From positions 1 through 64,000 of the forward strand of contig VHAT01000005.1 of the NCBI GenBank assembly GCA_016872195.1: a DNA stretch of 64,000 nucleotides, read 5' to 3'. The first letter of the stretch is position 1; every line of letters begins with the position of its first letter. The notes beneath the pieces are model-generated. The model had not been told where the DNA came from. It ran no database searches and saw nothing but the letters and a program-made list of their open reading frames with translations. This document shows, piece by piece, positions 36,245 to 44,622 of this stretch. The position numbers and the translations under genes are program-made. Origin of the DNA: Sphingomonadales bacterium. GTDB lineage: Bacteria > Bacteroidota > Bacteroidia > Chitinophagales > Chitinophagaceae.

Positions 36245-37687
36245 TTAAAATTCGGCAGAGCCCGGTGTACGCGGAAAGGCGATTACATCGCGGATATTGT
36301 TCATTCCGGTCACAAATTGAACCATGCGTTCAAAACCCAGTCCAAATCCGGCATGAGGCACGGTTCCAAAGCGGCGGGTATCGAGATACCACCAGAGTTC
36401 TTCTTCGCCAATGCCCATGGCCGCCATCTTTTGTTGCAGGTTTTCCAGTCGCTCTTCGCGCTGCGACCCTCCTACAATTTCTCCAATACCCGGTGCCAGT
36501 ATATCCATAGCGGCAACAGTTTTACCATCATCATTTTGACGCATGTAAAAAGCCTTGATGCCGGCAGGATAATTATAAAGAATAACAGGTTTCTTAAAAT
36601 GCTTTTCGACCAGATAGCGTTCGTGCTCACTTTGCAAGTCCATGCCCCATCCGGTAATCTCGTACTGAAACTTCTTTTTCTTATTGTAGTTGCTTTCGCG
36701 CAATATGTCGATAGCCTCGGTATACGTTAAGCGTTCGAATTTATTTTCGGTTACGAAACGTAGCTTTTCGAGCAAGCTCATCTCGCTGCGCTTATCTTGT
36801 GGTAACTGCTTTTCTTCTTCGGCCAGGCGCTGGTCCAAAAACTGCAGATCATCGGCACAATGCTCCATGGCATAGCGAATGATATACCCGATAAATGCCT
36901 CGGCCAGATTCATGTTATCTTCCAGATCATAGAAGGCCATCTCGGGTTCTATCATCCAAAACTCGGCCAGGTGACGCGTGGTATTGCTATTCTCGGCACG
37001 AAAGGTGGGGCCAAATGTATAGATCTCGCCAAAGGCGGTGGCGCCCAGTTCTCCTTCGAGTTGACCACTTACCGTCAAGTGGGTGGAGCGGCCGAAAAAA
37101 TCTTCTTTAAAATTGATCTGCCCCTCTTCGGTACGCGGGGCCGATCCATCGAGCGGCAATGAGGTAACTCGAAACATTTCACCGGCCCCTTCGGCATCGC
37201 TGGCGGTAATAATAGGTGTATGGAGATATAAAAATCCTTTTTGATTAAAGAACTGATGCACTGCGAACGATAAGGCATGACGAACTCTAAAGACGGCCGC
37301 AAAGGTGTTGGTACGAAAACGCAAGTGTGCTTTTTCGCGTAGAAATTCAAGACTGTGTTTTTTCGGTTGCAATGGATATTTTTCGGCATCAGAATCGCCT
37401 AAAATCTCCACCGAACTAGCTTGTAAATCTATTTTTTGTCCTTTACCCAGCGAAGGCACTACTTTTCCGGTCACCTTTATGGAGGCCGATGTAGTAATGC
37501 GTGATAATAAATTATCCGGAAACTGACCCAGGGTTAACACAACTTGTAGATGCGCATTCGTGCTACCATCATTTAATGCCACGAACTGGTTGTTGCGAAA
37601 CGTGCGCACCCAGCCCATTACCGTCACCTCTTGGCCGGCGGGTTCCTGGAGCAGCAACTCCTTAATCTTGATTCTATTGTTGAACAT
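36245..37687 (-). CDS. asnS: Asparaginyl-tRNA synthetase
   Basis: 480 residues from the ATG at 37685-37687. An OB-fold anticodon domain (VMGWVRTFRNNQFVALNDGST) precedes a class II core: motif 2 FGPTFRAENSNTTRHLAEFWMIEPE and motif 3 GLGFERMVQFVTGMNNIRDVIAFPR, quoted in part. AsnRS joins asparagine to tRNA-Asn. Length is normal. A -7 box precedes it and a likely terminator follows. Confidence 0.96.
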   Translation of the reverse strand: MFNNRIKIKELLLQEPAGQEVTVMGWVRTFRNNQFVALNDGSTNAHLQVVLTLGQFPDNLLSRITTSASIKVTGKVVPSLGKGQKIDLQASSVEILGDSDAEKYPLQPKKHSLEFLREKAHLRFRTNTFAAVFRVRHALSFAVHQFFNQKGFLYLHTPIITASDAEGAGEMFRVTSLPLDGSAPRTEEGQINFKEDFFGRSTHLTVSGQLEGELGATAFGEIYTFGPTFRAENSNTTRHLAEFWMIEPEMAFYDLEDNMNLAEAFIGYIIRYAMEHCADDLQFLDQRLAEEEKQLPQDKRSEMSLLEKLRFVTENKFERLTYTEAIDILRESNYNKKKKFQYEITGWGMDLQSEHERYLVEKHFKKPVILYNYPAGIKAFYMRQNDDGKTVAAMDILAPGIGEIVGGSQREERLENLQQKMAAMGIGEEELWWYLDTRRFGTVPHAGFGLGFERMVQFVTGMNNIRDVIAFPRTPGSAEF

Positions 37688-37706
37688 GAACAGGTGCTTA
37701 GGATGG

Positions 37707-37714
37707 CAAAGGTA
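37707..37714 (-). promoter_or_regulatory. -7 box of asnS
   Basis: Minus strand TACCTTTG matches TAnnTTTG, 19 nt before the ATG. A TTG occurs 23 bp further upstream, slightly too far for the usual -33 box. Confidence 0.35.
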
Positions 37715-37922
37715 AGCCCTGGGCCCCGTGGAGCTGACAACAGACAATTGAAAAAATTTTCGGAATTCGGGCTTTTATAGTAGTATTGCAATTGAAAGAG
37801 GCTCATTCGGGCCGGTTTCTTCTCAACTTTCTTTCGTTTGCCGCCTCTTTTATCTGCTTAACATTCAAATTTCAATTGACAAGACGGGTTGGTGTTGCTG
37901 AGGACCTGATCAATTTTCATTC

Positions 37923-39554
37923 ATGTACGATATATTACAACTGAACGACATGCTCGTTCCCGAGTTGCTCGATATTGCAGAGCGGCTCAAGATCCCACAG
38001 GCCAAAAGGCTTAGTAAACAAGATCTTATTTATAAGATCCTTGACAGCCAGGCCATTGCAGACGCCAAACAAGCAAAAGGAACCGAACCTAATCATACAC
38101 ATAAACGCATTGTAAAAACCAGTACCGGTATTGCCAGCGAAGAAGCCATTGTAGAAAGTGGCGATACGCGCCCCCCTCATCCCAAACAACTATCCATGAC
38201 TGCTAAAAACGAAGACAACAAACCCAAGAAAAGAGGAAGACCTAAAAAAGAAGAAAAACCCGAAGTGGGGCCGGTAAAACAAAAAGCCGGTGAAGAAACG
38301 CCGTCGGCCCCTAGCAAAACCGACTTATTGGCGCAGACCATCCTGCAAAACACCCCGGAGCCCGGCGCTATGCCCGAGTCCCAAGGGGGACCCGCTCGTT
38401 TTGTACCTCAAAAGAAAGAGCCCGTCTTTACCGTTGAGTTCGATGGTATGATCCCCGCCGAAGGCGTGTTGGAAATGATGCCCGACGGATACGGCTTCTT
38501 GCGCTCTTCTGATTACAACTACTTGTCTTCGCCCGACGACGTATATGTATCTCCCTCCCAAATAAAATTATTCGGCCTTAAAAGTGGTGATACGGTTTGT
38601 GGTGCTGTTCGCCCTCCCAAAGAAGGAGAAAAATATTTTGCACTACTAAAAGTCGATCTGCTCAACGGAAAAAGTCCCGACGAAGTACGCGACCGCGTTC
38701 CCTTCGATTATTTGACTCCTCTATTTCCGTTCGAGAAATTAAATCTGTTTACCACCCCTTCGGAATATTCTACACGGATCATGGACCTGTTTACCCCCAT
38801 TGGAAAGGGGCAACGGGGATTGATCGTGGCGCAACCCAAGACAGGTAAGACCATGTTGTTAAAGGCCGTGGCCAATGCCATTGCTGCCAATCATCCCGAA
38901 TGCTATCTAATGATCGTGCTGGTCGATGAAAGACCCGAAGAGGTTACTGATATGGAAAGAAGCGTTAAGGCCGAAGTGATCGCTTCTACTTTCGATGAAC
39001 CCGCCGAAAAACACGTGAAGGTCTCTACCATGGCCCTCAATAAAGCCAAGCGACTCGTAGAGTGCGGCCACGATGTAGTGATCTTGCTTGATTCCATAAC
39101 GCGATTGGCACGAGCTCACAATACCGTGGCGCCCGCTTCTGGTAAAGTATTATCCGGTGGGGTAGAGGCCAATGCCATGCAAAAGCCCAAACAGTTCTTT
39201 GGAGCCGCTCGTAAGATCGAGAATGGTGGCTCTCTTACCATTATCGCTACCGCCCTGGTCGATACCGGTAGCAAAATGGATGAGGTGATCTTTGAAGAAT
39301 TCAAAGGAACCGGTAATATGGAATTGCAACTCGACCGCAAGCTCTCTAACAAACGTATTTATCCGGCCGTAGACTTGAACTCTTCTTCTACCCGTCGTGA
39401 CGATCTGCTACTCGATGCGGCAGCGCTGCAACGCATGAACCTATTACGGGTATACCTGGCCGATATGAATATCGAAGAGGCGATGCGCGAACTACAAAAC
39501 AGGATGAAGGGCACCAAGAGCAACGAAGAATTCTTAGCATCAATGAACAGATAA
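37923..39554 (+). CDS. rho: Transcription termination factor Rho
   Basis: 543 residues. The Rho N-terminal helical domain ([15 protein letters not shown]) is followed by an insertion of about 100 residues rich in Lys, Glu and Pro (residues 50-165; [13 protein letters not shown] is an AT-hook-like part), which is longer than in E. coli Rho and typical of Bacteroidetes. Then come the cold-shock RNA-binding domain and the RecA-like motor with Walker A QPKTGKT at about 302, [10 protein letters not shown] and [13 protein letters not shown]. Rho is a hexameric RNA translocase that ends transcription. A strong hairpin terminator follows at 39561. Confidence 0.97.
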   Translation: MYDILQLNDMLVPELLDIAERLKIPQAKRLSKQDLIYKILDSQAIADAKQAKGTEPNHTHKRIVKTSTGIASEEAIVESGDTRPPHPKQLSMTAKNEDNKPKKRGRPKKEEKPEVGPVKQKAGEETPSAPSKTDLLAQTILQNTPEPGAMPESQGGPARFVPQKKEPVFTVEFDGMIPAEGVLEMMPDGYGFLRSSDYNYLSSPDDVYVSPSQIKLFGLKSGDTVCGAVRPPKEGEKYFALLKVDLLNGKSPDEVRDRVPFDYLTPLFPFEKLNLFTTPSEYSTRIMDLFTPIGKGQRGLIVAQPKTGKTMLLKAVANAIAANHPECYLMIVLVDERPEEVTDMERSVKAEVIASTFDEPAEKHVKVSTMALNKAKRLVECGHDVVILLDSITRLARAHNTVAPASGKVLSGGVEANAMQKPKQFFGAARKIENGGSLTIIATALVDTGSKMDEVIFEEFKGTGNMELQLDRKLSNKRIYPAVDLNSSSTRRDDLLLDAAALQRMNLLRVYLADMNIEEAMRELQNRMKGTKSNEEFLASMNR

Positions 39555-39560
39555 TTTCAG

Positions 39561-39585
39561 AGAGGACTTCGGTCCTCTTTTTTTT
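39561..39585 (+). terminator. Intrinsic terminator after rho
   Basis: AGAGGAC (39561-39567), TTCG loop, GTCCTCT (39572-39578) and a run of eight T ending at 39585. The stem is perfect and carries a stable UUCG tetraloop. The mnmH start codon begins at 39586, the very next base. Confidence 0.85.
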
Positions 39586-40686
39586 ATGCCCGTTCAGCGT
39601 ATCGATATTGAACAGTTTCTTTCATTAGCCGCTTCTCATCCGGTATTGGATGTACGAAGCCCGGGCGAATACACGCATGCCCATATTCCCGGTGCCATTT
39701 CGTTTCCGCTTTTTACCGATGAGGAGCGAAAGATCGTTGGTACCACCTACAAACAAAAAAGCAGAGAGCAGGCCATTAAGATCGGACTTGATTTTTTTGG
39801 ACCCACTATGAAAGACAAAGTGGTCACCGCCGAACAAATCGCTGCTTCTTTTTATAAAAGTGATACCCCTCGTAATGCAACACTACTTGTTCATTGCTGG
39901 CGGGGTGGGATGCGCAGTGCGGCCATTGCCTGGTTGCTCGACCTGTATGGATTTACCGTCTATACATTGGCAGGAGGCTATAAACGGTATCGGAACTGGG
40001 TATTAGACGAATTGAGTAAACCCCATTCATTACGAGTGATTGGAGGATACACCGGATCCGGAAAAACAGAACTATTGCAAGCACTCGCTAAAGCAGGAGA
40101 GGCCGTAATCGATCTAGAAAAGATCGCATCGCACAAAGGATCAGCCTTTGGAAGTATTGGGTTGCCAAAACAACCCGGGCAAGAACAGTTCGAAAATAAT
40201 TTGGCCGACGCCCTATATTCATTATACGCAACGGTTTCTATTCCTGAAGAGCCGGTTTCTGCCGTAAGCAAGTCCGGTCGCCATTCGCCACTTATTTGGA
40301 TCGAAGATGAATCACAGCGCATCGGACAAGTTAATCTGCCGAGCCCTTTTTGGACCACCATGCGACAGGCTCCCGTTTATTTTTTAGAGATCCCCTTCGA
40401 AGAAAGACTATCGCATATCGTGGAAGAGTATGGAGCGCTCGATAAGACGGCCTTGACCGATGCAACCATTCGCATCACCAAAAAGCTGGGACACCTGCAA
40501 GCGCAACAAGTTGCCGATTTGCTAGCTGAAAACAATATTCGTGCAGCCTTTGAAATCTTACTTCGCTACTACGACAAACTCTATGCTAAGTCGTTACAAA
40601 ATCGCACCACACTAGAACAGCAATTAACCAAGATCGAATCGTCGAAGACAGGGGCGGAGAATCTACGGCTGGTGTTGAAAGGCTAG
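39586..40686 (+). CDS. mnmH: tRNA 2-selenouridine synthase (MnmH/SelU)
   Basis: 366 residues. The N-terminal rhodanese domain has the catalytic loop HCWRGGMRS (C104). The C-terminal P-loop domain has GGYTGSGKTE at about 152-161. The enzyme replaces sulfur by selenium in 2-thiouridine at tRNA wobble position 34, using selenophosphate from SelD. It begins directly after the rho terminator with no room for a Shine-Dalgarno element. Its partner selD lies about 4 kb downstream across an AT-rich island. Confidence 0.93.
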   Translation: MPVQRIDIEQFLSLAASHPVLDVRSPGEYTHAHIPGAISFPLFTDEERKIVGTTYKQKSREQAIKIGLDFFGPTMKDKVVTAEQIAASFYKSDTPRNATLLVHCWRGGMRSAAIAWLLDLYGFTVYTLAGGYKRYRNWVLDELSKPHSLRVIGGYTGSGKTELLQALAKAGEAVIDLEKIASHKGSAFGSIGLPKQPGQEQFENNLADALYSLYATVSIPEEPVSAVSKSGRHSPLIWIEDESQRIGQVNLPSPFWTTMRQAPVYFLEIPFEERLSHIVEEYGALDKTALTDATIRITKKLGHLQAQQVADLLAENNIRAAFEILLRYYDKLYAKSLQNRTTLEQQLTKIESSKTGAENLRLVLKG

Positions 40687-40874
40687 CCTTTAACTACATT
40701 TTCATCTGCAAAAATCAATTTTGCGTATTTCTCACAAGTAGATCTACGTGGTTTTAGCTTGTCTTTTTCCACAAACGCTTTTTCGTGCTTTAGTACGGGG
40801 GAAAATTATATAGCTTTTGACTTCGCTAAGAAAACAGTGCCGCCCTTTTTAGTACCATACAAAACCCCTTAACA

Positions 40875-41408
40875 ATGAAAACACTAGTTTTATTATGTTC
40901 ATTGGCAACAATTTCTTTTGTTGCATGTAAGAAAAGCAACACTGGCGAAAGTCAAGATTTTGCAATGATAGATGTTACAAAAAAATACAAGGACATCGCA
41001 TTTGTAATCATTTCTACGGCAAAAACTAACGATAATTTCAGAACAATCGCCTATTCAGAATGTAACAAACAGAAATATGGCGATTACTATATTAAGTTAA
41101 AAGAGCTTATAACCCTTAACGCAACTCATAAATATTGGGATTCTGCTACCGTTACAAAGCTTTCATACTTGGAAAAGGCGATAACTGAAACCAAACGTAA
41201 TGACGTAACCATATTTATTCCCTCAATTGAAAAACACCCTGAGAAAGCAACCCAAAATAGAAATCAGTCAAGAACAGAGGCTTACGAAGAACCCATTGCT
41301 GTAATCGCCACAGAATATGACAATCCAACGCAAACAAGTCCTGGATATATAGTTGAAAGCAATGGCGTTTTAACTTTTTACCAGACTATAAACGAGACTT
41401 TTGCCTGA
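40875..41408 (+). CDS. Lipoprotein, first part of a gene split by an in-frame TGA
   Basis: 177 residues with a lipobox signal (SFVAC, C18) and a mature region rich in Lys, Thr and Asn. The ORF stops at TGA (41406-41408), but the same frame then stays open to 41954, giving a 359-codon reading if the TGA is read through. The family resembles a Bacteroidetes lipoprotein type in which a segment like E-x-D-V-W-V-x-G-E-E follows; this is from memory. Base composition is AT-rich compared with the flanking mnmH and selD. 188 bp upstream hold no gene that I can see. Either a nonsense-disrupted gene, a sequencing error, or recoding. Confidence 0.6.
   Translation: MKTLVLLCSLATISFVACKKSNTGESQDFAMIDVTKKYKDIAFVIISTAKTNDNFRTIAYSECNKQKYGDYYIKLKELITLNATHKYWDSATVTKLSYLEKAITETKRNDVTIFIPSIEKHPEKATQNRNQSRTEAYEEPIAVIATEYDNPTQTSPGYIVESNGVLTFYQTINETFA
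41406..41408 (+). other. In-frame TGA inside a continuous reading frame
   Basis: The frame reads ...N-E-T-F-A-TGA-E-H-D-V-W-V-V-G-E-E. The codons on both sides look coding. A weak hairpin GGTGA (41430-41434) / TCACC (41448-41452) lies 21 nt downstream. See findings. Confidence 0.6.
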
Positions 41409-41423
41409 GAACATGATGTTTGG

Positions 41424-41954
41424 GTGGTGGGTGAAGAAGAAAATTGCTCACCAGAGAATATGGTTGCTGCAGTAGAAGATACTGCTATATTGACATATGG
41501 AAGGGTTAATGGTGGTGCTGAATATGGAGGCATAATCAAGGTTACTGACTGGTCCTTAGTAGAACCTTGGGTGGCAGGTAAAGTTGAATTTCGTTGCATA
41601 GTTTTTAAAGGTGCTGGAGGAGGAGGTTCGGTTCATGACAAACCTTATGGCAAGTGGCGTAGGCAAAACTTCGATGGAGTATTTAAAGATTTTGGCACCT
41701 TTTTGTTTAACTGGAATATTTCTAATATTGGAGATTGGACAACTGAAAAATGGATTGAAGAAGATGGTGGAACAAGTAATGCTATTTCTAGCTCAGTATC
41801 ATGGAGGGACGCATTTGGAATTACTCATACAACTACTATTACATCGCCAGCGAAAGACAGAGATGATGACCTTGGGCTAACGATTATTCAGTTTTCTGAT
41901 AACATAAACCAAGAATATGATTTAGGTGGAGTAAAAATTAAAAGAAGAAATTAA
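41424..41954 (+). CDS. Second part of the split lipoprotein gene (family unknown)
   Basis: If translated separately the only early start is GTG at 41424, with no visible Shine-Dalgarno. The 176 residues have alternating strands with conserved-looking W residues (KVTDWSLVEPWVAGKVEF, GKWRRQNFDG, TEKWIEEDGG) and end in GGVKIKRRN. It has no signal peptide, as expected for a C-terminal part. The 5 codons before the GTG (after the TGA) already read as coding sequence. Best seen as the rest of the gene at 40875. Confidence 0.55.
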   Translation: MVGEEENCSPENMVAAVEDTAILTYGRVNGGAEYGGIIKVTDWSLVEPWVAGKVEFRCIVFKGAGGGGSVHDKPYGKWRRQNFDGVFKDFGTFLFNWNISNIGDWTTEKWIEEDGGTSNAISSSVSWRDAFGITHTTTITSPAKDRDDDLGLTIIQFSDNINQEYDLGGVKIKRRN

Positions 41955-42022
41955 TAAAAGAAGGTTATCGTGAAATTTAATAACCGTTGATTTTATTAAA
42001 AATCCTACTCAAATAAATATTT

Positions 42023-42631
42023 ATGAAGTTTCATTTTTCACTTCTTGCGGTTTTTTTCTTATTCACACAATGTATCGCCCAAAAACAACAACTTCAGTTT
42101 GCTCTTGGGACAAATTTTAATGGTACCGGGGATACAAAAGGGCTCGGATTTTTAACAGAGTATAATAAAAAATTCAAGAAGAGGCTTAGTTGGTCTGTTT
42201 CATTAGGAGGGACAATTAATGATGGATCGTTTGGTATACTTTATGAATACCCCCAAGGTCAACAGAGGGATGGCTCAGTCCGCTATACGATTGCAGGTTT
42301 CCAAGGAACATCTCATCTTGGCTTTAGTGTTTTTAGCTCAAATACAGGTAACCTTGTTTTTCGTCTAGGCAGTGTCATAAGATACCAATCTTCATCCTAT
42401 TGGGATATAGTAAATATTTTGTACGAGCCTATAACAGGGCTACCATATCCAGTTATTGTTTTCGAAAATACAAGTCCACAAAAGACACTGGCGTTAGGTG
42501 GAAGCAGTCAACTATCATATAGTTATACATTAAAGAACAGAATTTGCCTAGGCATATTAGCAAGCTTCCAGTTTGACACACAAGGAGATACTATTTCTCA
42601 GCTATTATTTACAATTGGAAAGCGGTTTTGA
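42023..42631 (+). CDS. Small outer-membrane beta-barrel-like protein, function unknown
   Basis: 202 residues with a signal peptide ending FTQCIAQ. The mature part alternates hydrophobic and polar residues with many Gly and aromatic positions (KRLSWSVSLGGTINDGSFGI, NLVFRLGSVIRYQSSSYWD) and ends in Phe (LFTIGKRF), the terminal residue favoured for BAM insertion. It fits an eight-strand porin-like barrel. I do not recognise a named family. AT-rich island gene. Confidence 0.6.
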   Translation: MKFHFSLLAVFFLFTQCIAQKQQLQFALGTNFNGTGDTKGLGFLTEYNKKFKKRLSWSVSLGGTINDGSFGILYEYPQGQQRDGSVRYTIAGFQGTSHLGFSVFSSNTGNLVFRLGSVIRYQSSSYWDIVNILYEPITGLPYPVIVFENTSPQKTLALGGSSQLSYSYTLKNRICLGILASFQFDTQGDTISQLLFTIGKRF

Positions 42632-42730
42632 CCCACACTTGAAACAGCAGAAGCCAAGCGGAATAACAAAGCTTTCTTTTTTAGAAACTTGTCTTCCTTT
42701 TCTACAATTAAAAACATTTGATCTGTATCT

Positions 42731-43210
42731 ATGTTTCGTGAAATGATTGATTCAGTTTTTGGTTACGTAGTTTCTAGAATAATTGATCCAATATGTACTA
42801 CGATTTGGAAGTGGGCGACTTTCCTCTTCTATAAAACATTTACTTGGCAAGGAATAAAAATAGCTGGTGAATGGGAAGCACAGGCAGAGAGTAAAGAAAC
42901 TACTTTTCACGAAGTGTTTAATATTAAACAAAGTGGATTCAGGTTGTCTGGTGATTATAGTGTTAAAAATGTGTTTAAGCATGAAGGAGGGGCAGTAAAC
43001 TCAAAGTATAAACTTGATGGAAAAGTCATTAATAACTATGTAACATTTATATGTTATATCAATTCGCATTCCGAGTATGGGGTAGCAACATTCATTCTTG
43101 AATTAGTTGATGGAGGTAGTTCTTTGGAGGGAAAGTCGCTTTGGTTAGACCGAAATGGCCGCAAAATTGTATATTATCCTAAGTACAAAATGAGCAGAAA
43201 AAAATATTAA
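42731..43210 (+). CDS. Membrane-anchored beta-rich protein, function unknown
   Basis: 159 residues. The N-terminus (about 8-38: VFGYVVSRIIDPICTTIWKW) is hydrophobic, then IKIAGEWEAQ opens a beta-rich, lipocalin-like domain with paired strands (HEVFNIKQSGFRLSGDYSV, GVATFILELVDGG). The GEWE...Q.G...G pattern resembles membrane-anchored beta-barrel effectors such as Cap15 from CBASS defence, but no cyclase gene is near and the similarity is only in layout. AT-rich, stand-alone gene in the island. Confidence 0.55.
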   Translation: MFREMIDSVFGYVVSRIIDPICTTIWKWATFLFYKTFTWQGIKIAGEWEAQAESKETTFHEVFNIKQSGFRLSGDYSVKNVFKHEGGAVNSKYKLDGKVINNYVTFICYINSHSEYGVATFILELVDGGSSLEGKSLWLDRNGRKIVYYPKYKMSRKKY

Positions 43211-43263
43211 CACCTTCAGTTGCTTTCAAAATATATCGTTCTGTTATTAACTACTTTTAACCC

Positions 43264-43938
43264 ATGGACGGCCGTATAGAAAAAATCAAATTTTCCTTTT
43301 CCTGCAACGAAAAGCTTTCTAAAATGAGGCCTTGTGCGGAGGGTTTGCATTGCCCAACTTGTAATAAATCTGTCGTCGACTTTAGGCAGAAAACCTTAGC
43401 CGAGTTGACAAGACAGCTGGAAGAAAACGAATCTGTGTGTGGCATTTTCTCAACAGATCAAATGCTGAAAAAAAGAAAGACATTCCAATTTGGCCGTCTT
43501 GTGGCGAGCATTTTTATTGCCTTGGGCCTTGGAACAATAAATAAATCTGTCTTTGGTCAAACCGGGGCCGGTGATACTTTATCTGCCTACCAAGAACAGA
43601 ATAAAGATGAAAATAATTTCATTGGAGGCATAGTAGAAACCCCTGCAATATTTAAATATGGGGGTGATAAACAACTTTCCGATTTTTTATCTAAAAACAT
43701 AACTTGGCCAAAGAATGGACGGCGAGGATATGTAGAGATATTCTTCGCCATCGATACGGCCGGGCGGCCCGGACAAGTAAAAATAATAAAGAGTCTGGGT
43801 ACGGCAGCAGATAAGGAAGCAATTCGATTGGTAATGCTTTTGGAATTTACCCCTTCCACCAAGTATGGCAGAAAAGTGAAAGAGTACAGGCGCTTGTCCA
43901 TCCCCTTCAATATGCGAGGCAAGAAGTACATATTGTGA
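43264..43938 (+). CDS. TonB C-terminal domain protein with cysteine-rich N-terminus
   Basis: 224 residues. The N-terminus has the Bacteroidetes motif M-x-P-C-x-E-G-L-H-C-P-T-C-N-K-S-V-V-D-F (cysteines spaced like a zinc ribbon), then a membrane segment at about 80-100. The C-terminal domain (about 140-224) reads SKNITWPKNGRRGYVEIFF and FTPSTKYGRKVKEYRRLSIPF, as in TonB. It would pass energy from an ExbB/ExbD complex to outer-membrane receptors; ExbBD is not in the window. The N-terminal ribbon is cytosolic and of unknown role. Confidence 0.75.
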   Translation: MDGRIEKIKFSFSCNEKLSKMRPCAEGLHCPTCNKSVVDFRQKTLAELTRQLEENESVCGIFSTDQMLKKRKTFQFGRLVASIFIALGLGTINKSVFGQTGAGDTLSAYQEQNKDENNFIGGIVETPAIFKYGGDKQLSDFLSKNITWPKNGRRGYVEIFFAIDTAGRPGQVKIIKSLGTAADKEAIRLVMLLEFTPSTKYGRKVKEYRRLSIPFNMRGKKYIL

Positions 43939-43983
43939 CAGACCGACTAAAAAGCCCTTACTGACCTATTCATCATTTTTCCC

Positions 43984-44026
43984 TTTGGGAGGTTCAATTA
44001 ATTGTAATAACTTTGTAATTACAATT
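43984..44026 (+). promoter_or_regulatory. Promoter and operator of the mazEF-type pair
   Basis: TTTG (43984-43987), 20-bp spacer, TAACTTTG (44008-44015) is a full Bacteroidetes promoter. A perfect inverted repeat with 9-bp arms, AATTGTAAT (44000-44008) and ATTACAATT (44018-44026), brackets the -7 box. It ends 6 nt before the antitoxin ATG. This is the layout of an autoregulated toxin-antitoxin operon. Confidence 0.65.
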
Positions 44027-44032
44027 CAACTT

Positions 44033-44278
44033 ATGGAAATTTCGTTGATCCAAATTGGAAACTCAAAGGGTATACGTCTTCCTAAAACCATCATCGAGAA
44101 ATACAAGTTTCAAGGATCCTTAGAGCTTGTTTTTGAAAAAGAGTATATTATACTAAAGCCAAAGAAAAAACCCCGTGAAGGTTGGGAAAAGAGCTTTCAG
44201 GAAATGCGAAAAAACGGTGATGATACTCTACTTATTCCAGATACTTTTAAGGATGAAGAACTAGAGGAATGGAAATAA
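44033..44278 (+). CDS. MazE/AbrB-type antitoxin
   Basis: 81 residues from the ATG at 44033. The AbrB swapped-hairpin domain is seen in EISLIQIGNSKGIRLPKTII, followed by LELVFEKEYIILKPKK; the acidic C-terminal tail (DTFKDEELEEWK) should wrap the toxin. It binds its own operator and neutralises MazF. It overlaps the toxin gene by 10 bp. Confidence 0.88.
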   Translation: MEISLIQIGNSKGIRLPKTIIEKYKFQGSLELVFEKEYIILKPKKKPREGWEKSFQEMRKNGDDTLLIPDTFKDEELEEWK

Positions 44279-44592
44279 GGCAATACCAGATTGTTTTGGT
44301 AAATCTTGATCCAACTATTGGTCGTGAAATAAGAAAAACCCGACCATGTGTGGTCATTTCACCAAACGAAATGAATGATTTTTTACAGACGGTCATTATT
44401 GCCCCTATGACTAGTGTGATAAAAAATTACCCCACGCGAGTTCCTGTCAGGCATAATAAAAGAAATGGGAGTATCGTACTTGACCAAATTAGAACAGTGG
44501 ACAGAAGAAGATTGATCAAGGCCTACAAGTGCTTAACGGCAAAAGAGGTCCTGGTGATAAAATCCGTCCTTCAAGAGATGTTTGTATTATAA
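44269..44592 (+). CDS. MazF/PemK-type mRNA interferase toxin
   Basis: 107 residues: QYQIVLVNLDPTIGREIRKTRPCVVIS is the PemK-family start (quoted as GREIRKTRPCVVIS), with the catalytic Arg in KTRPCVV, and TVIIAPMTS and GSIVLDQIRTVDRRRL following. MazF toxins cut RNA at short motifs. Translation is coupled with the antitoxin by the 10-bp overlap. Confidence 0.92.
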   Translation: MEIRQYQIVLVNLDPTIGREIRKTRPCVVISPNEMNDFLQTVIIAPMTSVIKNYPTRVPVRHNKRNGSIVLDQIRTVDRRRLIKAYKCLTAKEVLVIKSVLQEMFVL

Positions 44593-44622
44593 TTGTTGGG
44601 CGCAAATCTGTAAAACTACCCC

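Noticed and set aside
40678..40691. 14-bp palindrome AAAGGCTAGCCTTT at the mnmH stop codon as a terminator
   Set aside because: There is no loop and no adequate T-tract. It may be chance.
40687..44600. Integrase, transposase or attachment site for the AT-rich island
   Set aside because: I looked for these; no such gene or flanking direct repeat was recognised, so the mode of entry is unknown.
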